Source: an uncultured Acetatifactor sp. (GTDB lineage Bacteria > Bacillota > Clostridia > Lachnospirales > Lachnospiraceae). Taken from it: DNA of 64,000 bases. The position numbers were made by a program, and so were the translations under genes. The notes beneath the pieces were generated by a model. It worked only from the letters and a program-made list of their open reading frames with translations, was not told the DNA's origin and did not search any database. Positions 8,593 through 17,253 of this stretch are shown in pieces. Position 1 is the stretch's first letter; every line of letters begins with the position of its first letter. Location of the stretch: NCBI RefSeq assembly GCF_910585425.1, contig NZ_CAJUCP010000009.1, positions 1 through 64,000 on the forward strand, in the 5' to 3' direction.

Positions 8593-9171
8593 ATGGGAAA
8601 ATTGGACAGACTGAGCATATACATAAGCATGATTCTGCGCCACAGGCCCCAGGAGGCTCACATCACCCTGGATGAACACGGATGGGCCAACGTGGAGGAG
8701 CTGCTGGCGGGAGTCGCCGGCACCGGCAGGGAAATCGACAGGGAAATGCTGGAGGAGATTGTTGCCACGGACAAGAAGATGAGATACAGCTTCAACCAGG
8801 ATAAGACCCTGATTCGGGCGAACCAGGGCCACAGCATACCGGTGGACGTGGAACTGAAGGAGCAGGAGCCGCCGGAATTCCTGTACCACGGTACTGCCGC
8901 GGTGTTCCTGGAAGCCATAAGAGCGGAGGGCATAAAGCCCATGAGCCGTCTCTATGTGCACTTGTCAAAGGATGGAAAGACTGCCCTGACCGTGGGGAGA
9001 CGTCACGGGGAGCCGGTGGTCTTAAAGGTACACAGCGGTGAAATGTATGGAGCCGGATGCCCGTTCTATCTGTCAGAGAACGGCGTATGGCTCACGAAAA
9101 TGGTAGCGCCGGGGTACTATGAGGAAATGGAGCTGCAGGAACAGGAAATCGGCTCGGTTCCACATACCTGA
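8593..9171 (+). CDS. kptA: RNA 2'-phosphotransferase (Tpt1/KptA family)
   Basis: Transfers an internal RNA 2'-phosphate to NAD, giving ADP-ribose cyclic phosphate. The 192-residue protein has the family signatures in order: LSIYISMILRHRP (N-terminal lobe, catalytic Arg), ANQGHS near residue 78 (catalytic His), YHGTAAVFLEAI (NAD-binding lobe) and LSKDGKTALTVGRRHGEPVVL. Family length is usual (about 180-220). In bacteria the physiological substrate is uncertain, because classical 2'-phosphate tRNA splicing is absent. It lies 46 bases after the PIN/NYN gene and before recQ, and may share their transcript. Confidence 0.93.
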   Translation: MGKLDRLSIYISMILRHRPQEAHITLDEHGWANVEELLAGVAGTGREIDREMLEEIVATDKKMRYSFNQDKTLIRANQGHSIPVDVELKEQEPPEFLYHGTAAVFLEAIRAEGIKPMSRLYVHLSKDGKTALTVGRRHGEPVVLKVHSGEMYGAGCPFYLSENGVWLTKMVAPGYYEEMELQEQEIGSVPHT

Positions 9172-9193
9172 GCCCGGATCATTGAGGAACCCG

Positions 9194-9259
9194 GACAGTG
9201 CAGCTCCTGGCCAGCGCGGCCACCCAGACAGTGCGGCTCCCGGCCAGCGCGGAGTCCGG
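9194..9259 (+). repeat. Two tandem 33-bp GC-rich repeats
   Basis: GACAGTGC starts at 9194 and 9227. The first 26 bases of the copies differ at two positions, and a degenerate third copy follows near 9258. It fills most of the 160-base gap between kptA and recQ. No gene is supported there. Confidence 0.65.
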
Positions 9260-9333
9260 ACGGAGCGGTTCCGGGTGTCCAGGCCGGTGCGCCACAGAAA
9301 ATCCCAGAATGACAGAGGAGAATCAGAGACAGA

Positions 9334-11478
9334 ATGACCGCAAGAGAAGCCCTAAAACATTTCTTCGGCTATGACTCCTTCCGGAAAGGCCAGGAAGACA
9401 TCATAGCGTCCATCACGGCAGGCCGTGACGTGCTTGCCATCATGCCCACAGGCGCGGGCAAGTCCATATGCTATCAGGTTCCGGCGCTGATGCTGCCCGG
9501 CATTACCCTCGTGATATCGCCCCTGATCTCCCTGATGCAGGATCAGGTAAAGGCCCTGAACGAGGTGGGCATCCACGCCGCGTTCATCAATTCCTCCCTG
9601 ACAGAGGGGCAGATTAGACGTGCGCTGGCCCTTGCGGCGGAGGGCGCCTACAAGATTGTCTACGTAGCCCCGGAGCGGCTGGAAAGCTATGACTTTCTGG
9701 AATTTGCGGGAAACGTGGAAATCTCCATGGTGACCGTGGACGAGGCCCACTGCATCTCCCAGTGGGGACAGGACTTCCGCCCCAGCTATCTGAAAATCGT
9801 GGACTTCATCCGAAACCTCCCGAAAAGGCCCATCGTCAGCGCCTTTACCGCCACAGCCACGGAGGAGGTGAAGGAGGACATCCTGTGCATCTTAAGCCTC
9901 ATCGACCCCTATGTGACAGTGACAGGCTTCGACAGGGAGAACCTGTATTACCGGGTGGAGAGCATCCGGAAGAAAGACGAATTCGTAATAGACTACATAG
10001 CGGCCCACCCGGAGGACAGCGGCATCATCTACTGTGCCACCCGGAAGAATGTGGACAAGCTTTTCGAGGCCCTGTTCAAAAGGGGCGTCCCCGTCACCAG
10101 ATACCATGCGGGCATGGACAATGAGGCCAGGAAGAAGAGCCAGGACGACTTCATCTATGACCGCGCCCCTGTCATCATAGCCACCAACGCTTTCGGCATG
10201 GGCATCGACAAGTCCAACGTGAGATACGTCATCCACTACAACATGCCCCAGAGCATGGAGAACTACTATCAGGAGGCCGGCCGCGCCGGGCGGGACGGGG
10301 AGCCGTCCCAGTGCATCCTTCTCTTCTCGGCCCAGGATATGGTCATCGACAGGTTCCTGCTGGAGAAAAAGGACTTCTCCGGCCTGGACGAGGAGGAGAC
10401 GGAGCTGATAAAGCAGCGGGACATGCGCCGCCTTCAGGTCATGGAGGGGTACTGCCGGACTGCCGGGTGCCTGCGCAACTACATCCTCAACTATTTCGGG
10501 GAAAAGGCCGTCACGCCCTGCGACAACTGCGGCAACTGCCACCGGGAATACCAGGAGCAGGACATGACAGCCCAGGCCAAACAGGTCATCAACTGCGTGG
10601 CGGAGACAAAGGGCCGCTATGGGCTCACCATCGTCCTGGGGACTCTGATGGGGGCGGACAGGGCAAGGCTGCGGGAGCTGGGCACCGTGGAGTATAAGAC
10701 ATACGGGGCGCTGAAGGACTACAGGGAGTCCCAATTGCGGAGCCTGATCAGCCAGATGGTGGAGGAGGGCTATCTGTACCAGACCCAGGAGCAGTACAGC
10801 GTGCTGAAGATGGGGGACATCGCCCCTCTGCGGGATGAAAGCACCCGGGTGATGATGCGCATTTACCAGGAGAAGGAACCGGAGAGGAGCCTGGACGGAA
10901 GGAACTCGGAGAAAAAGAAGGCTCCCCGCAGGAGCACGGACGCCCTTACCTCCGCAGGCTACGACCTGTTCGAGGCATTGCGGAAGCTTCGCCTGGAAAT
11001 CGCCAGGGAGGAGTCGCTGCCGCCGTATATCATCTTCAATGACAAGACGCTGATTGACATGTGCATAAAACTGCCGAAAACCGCAGAAGATTTATTGAAA
11101 GTCTCCGGTGTGGGGGAAAGGAAGCAGGAGAAATACGGGGACAGGTTCTTAAGCGCCATCGAGTCTTTTGTGGAATCCCACCCCCATTCGGTGACCGCCA
11201 TCCAGGCCCAGGAGGAGGCGGACGGCGACGGGGATGGCAAGCTTTCCGGGCGACAGGAATCGAAATCTTCTGCCGAGCCAAAGTTCGACAGAGCGGAGTT
11301 CAACCGGGCGAGGAACCGTCCGGACGGGGCGGGCGCGGCCTGGAGCGCGGAGGAGGACGAGCGGCTGAAGCAGGAGTTCCAGGAAGGAATGACCATGGCG
11401 GAAATGGCCAGGCAGCACAGCAGGACCAGAGGCGGCATCAAAGCCAGGCTGAAAAAGCATGGACTGATAGAGATGTAG
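9334..11478 (+). CDS. recQ: ATP-dependent DNA helicase RecQ
   Basis: 3'-5' superfamily 2 helicase for recombination and fork repair, 714 residues. Visible domains: helicase motifs with Walker A PTGAGKS (about residue 38) and DEAH within VDEAHCISQWGQDF (about 135); motif VI region QEAGRAGRDG (about 312); the zinc-binding RQC part with Cys in GYCRTAGC and CDNCGNC; a winged-helix section; and an HRDC domain (about 545-625). The tail of roughly 85 residues after HRDC is low-complexity, then ends in a Myb-like helical segment WSAEEDERLKQEF. That extension makes it longer than the usual roughly 600-residue RecQ. Start ATG 9334 is preceded by GAGGAG. Confidence 0.96.
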   Translation: MTAREALKHFFGYDSFRKGQEDIIASITAGRDVLAIMPTGAGKSICYQVPALMLPGITLVISPLISLMQDQVKALNEVGIHAAFINSSLTEGQIRRALALAAEGAYKIVYVAPERLESYDFLEFAGNVEISMVTVDEAHCISQWGQDFRPSYLKIVDFIRNLPKRPIVSAFTATATEEVKEDILCILSLIDPYVTVTGFDRENLYYRVESIRKKDEFVIDYIAAHPEDSGIIYCATRKNVDKLFEALFKRGVPVTRYHAGMDNEARKKSQDDFIYDRAPVIIATNAFGMGIDKSNVRYVIHYNMPQSMENYYQEAGRAGRDGEPSQCILLFSAQDMVIDRFLLEKKDFSGLDEEETELIKQRDMRRLQVMEGYCRTAGCLRNYILNYFGEKAVTPCDNCGNCHREYQEQDMTAQAKQVINCVAETKGRYGLTIVLGTLMGADRARLRELGTVEYKTYGALKDYRESQLRSLISQMVEEGYLYQTQEQYSVLKMGDIAPLRDESTRVMMRIYQEKEPERSLDGRNSEKKKAPRRSTDALTSAGYDLFEALRKLRLEIAREESLPPYIIFNDKTLIDMCIKLPKTAEDLLKVSGVGERKQEKYGDRFLSAIESFVESHPHSVTAIQAQEEADGDGDGKLSGRQESKSSAEPKFDRAEFNRARNRPDGAGAAWSAEEDERLKQEFQEGMTMAEMARQHSRTRGGIKARLKKHGLIEM

Positions 11479-11545
11479 CGATAAATGTAATAATATGTAA
11501 TGACAAAAATGTAGCGATGACAGAGCATAAATGGAGGAAAAAAGT

Positions 11546-11998
11546 ATGTTGGAGACAGGAACAAAGGCGCCGGATTTCGAGCTGCCGGATCAGAACGGGG
11601 AGATGCACAAATTGTCGGATTACGCGGGGAAGAAGGTAATCCTGTATTTCTACCCCAAGGACAACACCCCGGGATGCACCAAACAGGCCTGCGGCTTTTC
11701 GGAGCGGTATCCCCAGTTTACGGAAAAGGGAGCGGTGGTGCTGGGAGTCAGCAAGGATACCGTGGCATCCCACAAGAAGTTCGAGGAAAAGTACGGCCTG
11801 GCGTTCACGTTGCTGGCCGACCCGGAGCGGAAGGTCATCGAGGCCTACGATGTCTGGAAGGAGAAGAAGAATTACGGCAAGGTTTCCATGGGCGTGGTGC
11901 GCACCACCTACCTGATTGACGAGGAGGGCATCATCATCAAGGCCAATGACAAGGTAAAGGCGGCGGACGACCCGGAGAAGATGCTGAACGAAGTGTGA
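11546..11998 (+). CDS. bcp: Thiol peroxidase Bcp (peroxiredoxin)
   Basis: Cytoplasmic peroxiredoxin of 150 residues that reduces hydrogen peroxide and organic peroxides using thioredoxin. The peroxidatic Cys lies in TPGCTKQACGF (about residue 44). A second Cys five residues on is the resolving residue expected of atypical two-Cys Bcp enzymes. YFYPKDNTPG and TYLIDEEG are further family marks. GGAGG lies 8 bases before ATG 11546; the frame is open 15 bases further upstream, but that start has no ribosome site of its own. It precedes yaaA, another peroxide-defence gene, in the same orientation. Confidence 0.95.
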   Translation: MLETGTKAPDFELPDQNGEMHKLSDYAGKKVILYFYPKDNTPGCTKQACGFSERYPQFTEKGAVVLGVSKDTVASHKKFEEKYGLAFTLLADPERKVIEAYDVWKEKKNYGKVSMGVVRTTYLIDEEGIIIKANDKVKAADDPEKMLNEV

Positions 11999-12060
11999 AC
12001 GGAATGAAGATTTTCTAAGCCCGCAAAATCAAGGGCGCGGAAAGCTTACAGGGAGACGCG

Positions 12061-12816
12061 ATGAAGATTATTTTGTCACCGGCCAAGAAGATGAAGGTGG
12101 ATACGGACAGCCTGGAGCCTTTGGGGCTGCCGCAGTTCGTGGAGCAGGCTGACGGCCTTCTTTCCTGGCTGCGGAGGCAGTCCGGAGAAGATCTGCAAGG
12201 CCTTTGGAAATGCAACGACAGCATTGCCAGGGAGAATTTTGACCGCATTGCACATATGGACTTGCGCCAGAACCTGACCCCGGCAGTGCTGGCCTACGAA
12301 GGGATTGCCTACCAGTATATGGCGCCGGCCGTATTTGAGAGGGAACAGTACGAATATGTGCAGGAGCATCTGCGGATCCTGTCGGCTTTTTACGGCGTAC
12401 TGCGCCCCATGGACGGCGTTGTGCCCTATCGGCTGGAGATGCAGGCCAGGGCCGCCGTGGACGGGCATAAGAATCTGTATGAACTCTGGGGCAGCAGGCT
12501 GTACGAGGCGGTTCGGGACAGCAGCGGGCTTTTGATAAACCTTGCCTCCAGAGAATATTCGAAATGCATCGAGAGATACCTGACGGAGAAGGACAGGTTC
12601 ATCACCATTACCTTTTGCGAGGAATCGGACGGAAAGCTGGTGACAAAGGGGACTTACGCCAAGATGGCCAGGGGCGACATGGTGCGGTTCCTGGCAGAGG
12701 AAAAGATAGAGGAACCTGAGGAGCTCAAGCGGTACAGGAGGCTGGGGTACGCGTTCCGGGAGGAATTGTCCACGGAGACGGAATATTTCTTTGAAAGAAT
12801 GAAGACAGATGCATAG
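12061..12816 (+). CDS. yaaA: Peroxide stress protein YaaA
   Basis: DUF328/YaaA protein of 251 residues, the usual family length. It starts with the hallmark KIILSPAKKMK and contains LTPAVLAYEGIAYQYM, LSAFYGVLRPMDGVVPYRLEM and LINLASREYSK. In Escherichia coli YaaA limits free intracellular iron and thereby oxidative DNA damage during peroxide exposure. It follows bcp by 62 bases, so peroxide scavenging and iron control probably share expression. No unusual features seen. Confidence 0.95.
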   Translation: MKIILSPAKKMKVDTDSLEPLGLPQFVEQADGLLSWLRRQSGEDLQGLWKCNDSIARENFDRIAHMDLRQNLTPAVLAYEGIAYQYMAPAVFEREQYEYVQEHLRILSAFYGVLRPMDGVVPYRLEMQARAAVDGHKNLYELWGSRLYEAVRDSSGLLINLASREYSKCIERYLTEKDRFITITFCEESDGKLVTKGTYAKMARGDMVRFLAEEKIEEPEELKRYRRLGYAFREELSTETEYFFERMKTDA

Positions 12817-12864
12817 TCGATTGAAGATTCATAGCCATAAGACAGGGAAGGGGCGAGGCCCGGC

Positions 12865-13584
12865 ATGATAAAGATAGCGGTCTGCGACGATGACGAAAAG
12901 ATTCTGGGGGAGACCCTGGAGCTGTTACGACACTATAAAAAGCTTCCCCTCTCCGCGGATGCCTACACCAGCGGGGAGGCCCTTCTGGCGGCGGGAAAGA
13001 AATACGACATCCTGCTGCTGGACATCGACATGGAGGGGCCCAACGGCATCGAGACCGCCCGGCGCATCCGGGAGGTGGACAAGGAGGTGAAGCTGATTTA
13101 TGTCACCAATTACAGCGACTACACCATCTTCGCCTTTGGGGTGCATGCTTTCGCCTATCTGCTCAAGCCCCTGAAAGCGGAGGAGCTCTTCGCCCAGTTG
13201 GACGAGGCCCTTGCCTATGGGCTGGCGGGACCGGAGCCGGAGCTGGAGTTCCTGGCGAAAGAGGGGATCGTCCACATCGTGCCCTCCCGGATTCTGTGCT
13301 TCGAATATCTGAGCCGTCAGGTGCTGATGTACACTGAGGAGCGGGTCTGGCATTTGAAGCGCCAGATCACCGAGCTGGCCCGGGAGATGGAGGGCTACGG
13401 GTTCGCCATGCCCCACAAGAGCTTCGTGGTGAACCTATATGCGGTACAGCGAATCCACGGATATGAAATCACGCTTACAGACGGGAGGATAATCCCTCTG
13501 TCCCAGAAGAAATCCGCCGGGTTCCGCAGGGCATTGAACGAATATCTGGCGGGAGAGAGGGGGCGGGCGGCGTGGAAATCCTGA
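12865..13584 (+). CDS. LytTR-family response regulator
   Basis: Regulator of 239 residues: receiver domain with acidic CDDDEK at residues 9-14 and phosphoacceptor Asp in LLLDIDMEGPNG (about 54), then a LytTR DNA-binding domain (about 130-232) with HIVPSRILCFEYLSR and MPHKSFVVNLYAV. It overlaps the downstream kinase gene by 13 bases, so the pair is co-translated. An AAGGGG-like site precedes the ATG. The target operon is unknown. Confidence 0.92.
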   Translation: MIKIAVCDDDEKILGETLELLRHYKKLPLSADAYTSGEALLAAGKKYDILLLDIDMEGPNGIETARRIREVDKEVKLIYVTNYSDYTIFAFGVHAFAYLLKPLKAEELFAQLDEALAYGLAGPEPELEFLAKEGIVHIVPSRILCFEYLSRQVLMYTEERVWHLKRQITELAREMEGYGFAMPHKSFVVNLYAVQRIHGYEITLTDGRIIPLSQKKSAGFRRALNEYLAGERGRAAWKS

Positions 13585-15497
13585 TCTACATAGTGATTCC
13601 CTGTGTGGGAAGCGTGTTCATCCTGGGGGGCATGTTCTACGGGGCTTACCGGATGTCAGGGTATGCAGGCCTGCCCGGGCAGGAGGACAGGCTTCTGGGG
13701 GAGGATATGCCCCGGCGGAAGGGCGTATCGCGGCTAAGGGGCGCGTCCGGGCAGGAGGGAATGTCCCGGCGGAAGGGCATATCGCGGCTGAGAGGCGGGC
13801 CCGGGCAGGAGGGGATGCCCCGGCAGAAGGGCATATCGCGTCTGAGAGGCGCATCCTGGCAGGAGGGAATGTCCCGGCGGAAGGGCATATCGCGGCTAAG
13901 GGACCTGCCCGGGCAGGAGGGGATGCCCCGGCGGAAGGGCATATGGCGGCTAAGGGACCTGCTCGAAGAGAAGGGAATGTCCTGGCGGAAGAGTATGCCC
14001 CGGCGGGGCCTGCCCGGGCGGACGCTTGGTATCATATCGGTCTATATATTGGTGTGCGTGGCGTTCTCCAGCCTGGGGAATACCTGGGTGAACCTGTTTT
14101 TTCAATTCCTGTTCCCTCTGGTGGCATGGCGGGCCTATGGGACGCCGAAGATTTACTGCCTGTACTATCTCATCCTGTCCGTGGCGGTGTGGCTCACGGA
14201 TGTGGCGGCAGTGCTGACGTTTCAGGTGCTGATGGCGGAGGGGGCTCTGTATCTGAATGCGCCTCAGTTCCAGTATATCCTGCTGGTGGTGGTCACCAGG
14301 ATGGCGGAGTTCATGGTGATCCTGCTGGTATCCATGGCAGTGGGGCGCAGGGCCGGGCGGCATATCACCGCGAGGCAGGTGGTGCTCTCCGTTCTGCTGC
14401 CTCTGTATTCCGTCTTCAATATGTACTGCATGCTGTATCTGATACAGATTTTTCCCACGAAGGAAATGCTGGTTCTGCTGGGGATCAACCTGTTGCTGCT
14501 GATTGGGCTGAACATCTATTTCTGTGTGCTGGTGGATGTGATGAGCGAGAACCACAGGCTGGAGAACGAGCGAAATCTCTACCGGGCCCAGGCCCGGATG
14601 CAGCATCAGTATTACGAGCGGGAGGAGGAGAATTACGAGGCCTCCCGGAAGCTGATTCACGACATCCGCAACCATATCCAGGCCATGGAGGCGCTGTACG
14701 CCAGGGAGCATGCCGGTGGCGCCATCGGAGGGGATGCGGGGAGGGAGGCTTCCGGCGCCGCCGAAGGGGATGCCTGTGGCGATGTGCCTGATGCCGCCGG
14801 AGGAAGTGCCTACAGCGCCGTTCGTGGGGATACCTGTGGTGATGCCTGTAGCGCTGTCCGCGAGGATACCTGTGGTGATGCCAGCAGCGCTGTCCGCGAG
14901 GATGCCTGTGGTGATGTCTGCAGCGCTGTCCGCGGAGCCTCCCATGGTGATGCCCGCAGCGTCGTCTGTGAGGATTCCCATGGAGCCGCCCATATAGCAG
15001 AAAAATACGCCGGGGACATCCACCGGATGCTGAATAGCATTCAGCAGAGATACTACACCTCGGAAAAGCTGCTGAACATCATTTTAAACGATAAAGCGAA
15101 GATAATGCAGCGTCTGAACGTCAGAGAGGACATGAAGGTGGGGGAGCTGTCCCTGGATTTCATGAGAGAGATGGACGTGACGGCCTTGTTCGCCAATCTG
15201 CTGGACAATGCGGTGGCGGCTGCAGCGGAGAGCAGGGAGAAGTATGTCCGGCTGCGGGTGAACCGGGTGCGGCAGTTCCTCTCCGTCACCCTGGAGAACA
15301 GTTGCGATACAGCCCCGGTAAAGGCAGGCAGCACATTCCGCTCCCGCCAGGCGGGGCATCAGGGGCTGGGCCTGAAAATCATCCGGCAGACCGTGGAGCA
15401 GTACGGTGGGGACATGCAGATGGACTGGAAAGACGGGGTGTTCACCGTCAGGGTGATGCTGACGGCGGAGGCGCTTACGCCGTCCGATTTGAGATGA
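13572..15497 (+). CDS. GHKL sensor histidine kinase with two internal repeat arrays
   Basis: Membrane kinase of 641 residues, much longer than the roughly 430 usual for this family. Order: one N-terminal helix; five basic 18-residue repeats of the type RRKGISRLRG (about 46-135, then a partial copy); about six further helices (about 150-320); the phosphoacceptor box LIHDIRNHIQAMEALY (about 360); five 12-residue repeats rich in Cys, Asp and Ala (about 415-474); the second dimerisation helix with YAGDIHRMLNSI; and the ATPase domain with LLDNAVAAAAES and HQGLGLKI. The second array sits at the turn of the dimerisation hairpin, so signalling geometry could vary with copy number. The GTG start overlaps the regulator gene. 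Confidence 0.9.
   Translation: MEILIYIVIPCVGSVFILGGMFYGAYRMSGYAGLPGQEDRLLGEDMPRRKGVSRLRGASGQEGMSRRKGISRLRGGPGQEGMPRQKGISRLRGASWQEGMSRRKGISRLRDLPGQEGMPRRKGIWRLRDLLEEKGMSWRKSMPRRGLPGRTLGIISVYILVCVAFSSLGNTWVNLFFQFLFPLVAWRAYGTPKIYCLYYLILSVAVWLTDVAAVLTFQVLMAEGALYLNAPQFQYILLVVVTRMAEFMVILLVSMAVGRRAGRHITARQVVLSVLLPLYSVFNMYCMLYLIQIFPTKEMLVLLGINLLLLIGLNIYFCVLVDVMSENHRLENERNLYRAQARMQHQYYEREEENYEASRKLIHDIRNHIQAMEALYAREHAGGAIGGDAGREASGAAEGDACGDVPDAAGGSAYSAVRGDTCGDACSAVREDTCGDASSAVREDACGDVCSAVRGASHGDARSVVCEDSHGAAHIAEKYAGDIHRMLNSIQQRYYTSEKLLNIILNDKAKIMQRLNVREDMKVGELSLDFMREMDVTALFANLLDNAVAAAAESREKYVRLRVNRVRQFLSVTLENSCDTAPVKAGSTFRSRQAGHQGLGLKIIRQTVEQYGGDMQMDWKDGVFTVRVMLTAEALTPSDLR
13707..13976 (+). repeat. 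54-bp coding tandem repeat, 5 copies plus a partial
   Basis: In-frame array inside the kinase gene. Each unit encodes 18 residues starting Met-(Pro/Ser)-Arg and ending Gln-Glu-Gly. Copies differ by scattered substitutions, and a partial sixth runs to about 14010. The array is strongly basic and lies next to membrane helices, so it is probably cytoplasmic. Confidence 0.9.
14814..14993 (+). repeat. 36-bp coding tandem repeat, 5 copies
   Basis: In-frame array encoding five 12-residue units beginning Ser-(Ala/Val)-Val. The first three carry two Cys or Cys/Ser positions, and the last two have His in place of one Cys. A degenerate lead-in (Gly/Asp/Ala-rich) starts about 14720. It lies between the two helices of the kinase dimerisation domain. 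Confidence 0.9.
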
Positions 15498-15515
15498 TGC
15501 TGTCTTTCAGGAGCG

Positions 15516-15551
15516 ATATGCCATACCTTAGGTAAGGCATATTGCTTTTTT
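15516..15551 (+). terminator. Terminator after the kinase gene
   Basis: Arms ATATGCC (15516-15522) and GGCATAT (15536-15542), with an inner ACC/GGT pairing, followed by a T run at 15546-15551. It lies 19 bases after the kinase stop. Confidence 0.8.
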
Positions 15552-15791
15552 GCTGTGGGGACTTTAAAATAATGACATAGGTAACGGACATTCCGGACAG
15601 AATCTGGGCGGACGCGCAGCGGCTTTCGTCAGAAATGTCCGCAGCGGGGAAGTTTGTTCCCGCGAGCAACGAGCCAAGTGGCTGCTTGCAGACATTTGGC
15701 GACTGCCGCGAGGGTCAAATACTGCTCTGCAGGGCTGCAAGTTTGATATCCCGTTGCTTGCAGCGGGGTCTTTGAGTCAGGAGGTGGGTAC

Positions 15792-16499
15792 ATGTTGGTG
15801 GCGAGCTTGATTGTGGGGATCGCGATATGTTTCGGAGTGCCGATCGTAGGCCTGGTGCTCCTGATGCGAAAGCGCAAGGGTACCGGGAAAGCCTTTGCCT
15901 GGGGGGCAGCGGCGTTCGTGGTGAGCCAGTTGCTGATTCGCATACCTGTCCTGCAGTTGGTGTTGCCGAACTTCGGATGGTTTGCGGTGATGCAGCTATA
16001 TCCCTGGGGATACGGCCTGTTCCTGGGTCTGACGGCGGGACTGGCGGAGGAGACGGCCCGGTGGATCGCCGCCAGGTATCTTCTGAAGGGGAAAGATACC
16101 ATGGAGCACGGCCTGGCGTTTGGCTTGGGCCACGGCGGCATAGAGGCCATGCTGCTGGTGGGCCTCAATATGATTGCCGGTGTGGTGATGGCGCTGGCCG
16201 GACAGGCAGAGCTGCTCGGGGCGACAGGGGCAAGCGTCCTGGTGGCCGGAGCGGAGCGGCTCTCTGCCATGGCCTTCCATGTGGGTGCGTCGCTGCTTGT
16301 CATGTACGGCGTGCGGACGGGCAGGAGCGCCCTGTACTGGGCGCTGGCGGTGATATTGCACGGAGTGTTGGACGCTGCGGTGGTGATACTGCCGGCTGTA
16401 TTCGGCGTGGGCGTCCTGGGGATTGAGCTTTGGGCGGCTGCGCTGGGCGGCCTGACGCTGGCGGCGGGAATCTGCGCCTACCGGAGAAAGGGCGCTTAA
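15792..16499 (+). CDS. YhfC-family intramembrane metalloprotease
   Basis: Polytopic membrane protein of 235 residues with about seven helices. The conserved positions of the YhfC/glutamic-type intramembrane protease group are visible: AEETARW (about residue 80), GLGHGGIEAM (about 112), AFHVGASLLV (about 162) and LHGVLDAAV (about 188). These would form the active site within the membrane. Substrates are unknown. AGGAGG precedes the ATG by 8 bases. The 240-base gap after the upstream terminator is GC-rich and non-coding, with a small CCCGTT/AGCGGG hairpin near 15750-15767. Confidence 0.85.
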   Translation: MLVASLIVGIAICFGVPIVGLVLLMRKRKGTGKAFAWGAAAFVVSQLLIRIPVLQLVLPNFGWFAVMQLYPWGYGLFLGLTAGLAEETARWIAARYLLKGKDTMEHGLAFGLGHGGIEAMLLVGLNMIAGVVMALAGQAELLGATGASVLVAGAERLSAMAFHVGASLLVMYGVRTGRSALYWALAVILHGVLDAAVVILPAVFGVGVLGIELWAAALGGLTLAAGICAYRRKGA

Positions 16500-16560
16500 G
16501 GCGTGGGCATAAATGAAATAAGAGTCCGGGAAAGAAAATCCGGACAGGAGGAGGACAAAC

Positions 16561-17031
16561 ATGAAGACAAACAGAAAGACAGACATGACTGCAAAGAAGA
16601 ATGAAAACCTTGGCCGCATCCTGAGGAAAGGCATTTCCATGGCCCTTATCATGGCCGCAACAATGCTCCTGCTGATGGGCTGCAGCGGCACGAAGCTTTC
16701 CGGCGACTTCGATGAGGAGAAGGTGAAAGCTGCGGCTCATGAGGCCATCGACCATCTGACGGCCGGAGAGTACGAGGAATGCGTGGCGCTCATGGGCGAA
16801 GAAATGCAGGCCGCCCTATCGGCGGAGGTCCTGGCCGCCAATATGGAGACCATCACCGGGCAGAAGGGAGCCTTTCAGGAGTACAAGAGCAGCTCCGTGG
16901 TGGGCCAGAAGGATAAGGACGGCGCGGAATGCGCGGTGGCCGTAATCGTGGCTGCCTTCGAAAAGGGGACTGCCACATTTACCGTGAGCTATAATAAAGA
17001 GATGGAGATGATTGGATTCTGGATAAAATAG
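16561..17031 (+). CDS. DUF3887-type lipoprotein
   Basis: Protein of 156 residues. A basic N-terminus (about 25 residues) leads into a hydrophobic segment and the lipobox LLMGC, so it should be lipid-anchored outside the membrane. The rest matches the DUF3887 pattern: a helical start with AIDHLTAGEYEECVALM and a beta-rich end. The function of the domain is unknown; it appears in secreted proteins that sit beside stress or regulatory genes. AGGAGG lies upstream of the ATG. Confidence 0.82.
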   Translation: MKTNRKTDMTAKKNENLGRILRKGISMALIMAATMLLLMGCSGTKLSGDFDEEKVKAAAHEAIDHLTAGEYEECVALMGEEMQAALSAEVLAANMETITGQKGAFQEYKSSSVVGQKDKDGAECAVAVIVAAFEKGTATFTVSYNKEMEMIGFWIK

Positions 17032-17047
17032 GTACGTTTTTTTGATA

Positions 17048-17076
17048 TTGAAATGTGAATAAAAAAATGATACAAT
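17048..17076 (+). promoter_or_regulatory. Sigma-A promoter of the HD-domain cassette
   Basis: TTGAAA (17048-17053), a 17-base spacer and TACAAT (17071-17076). The 104-bp element at 17111-17214 lies between this promoter and the first gene, and would therefore be in the transcribed leader. Confidence 0.65.
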
Positions 17077-17110
17077 AGATAACACTAAATAGATGGGGGC
17101 AGCGTATGAT

Positions 17111-17214
17111 TTATACTGCTTAACGATTTCACTTGCCGTGAAATCAGACTGCATAACGCTGACTGGTTCAATTGCATGATTACATTAGACAGTATTCAGC
17201 GTTATGCAGTATAA
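17111..17214 (+). repeat. 104-bp structured repeat element, copy A
   Basis: Ends TTATACTGC (17111-17119) and GCAGTATAA (17206-17214) are inverted repeats. Inside are a hairpin GATTTCAC/GTGAAATC (17125-17145) and a perfect 15-bp stem (17148-17162 with 17196-17210). It is 98/104 identical to copy B at 36304-36407 and has the same geometry as copy C at 42706-42809. It lies 39 bases before the next start codon. Confidence 0.9.
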
Positions 17215-17253
17215 GTATATGAAGGTTAGTATGGACATGAGGGAGTGGTGCAG

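Noticed and set aside
9119..9337. Small frame between kptA and recQ with a repeated peptide
   Set aside because: It starts inside kptA and reflects the 33-bp DNA repeat; no ribosome site.
13707..13976. Possible CRISPR array
   Set aside because: The units are contiguous 54-bp coding repeats without unique spacers and keep the kinase frame.
15552..15791. A gene in the gap before YhfC
   Set aside because: No frame with a ribosome site and protein-like composition. Only small GC-rich inverted repeats were seen.
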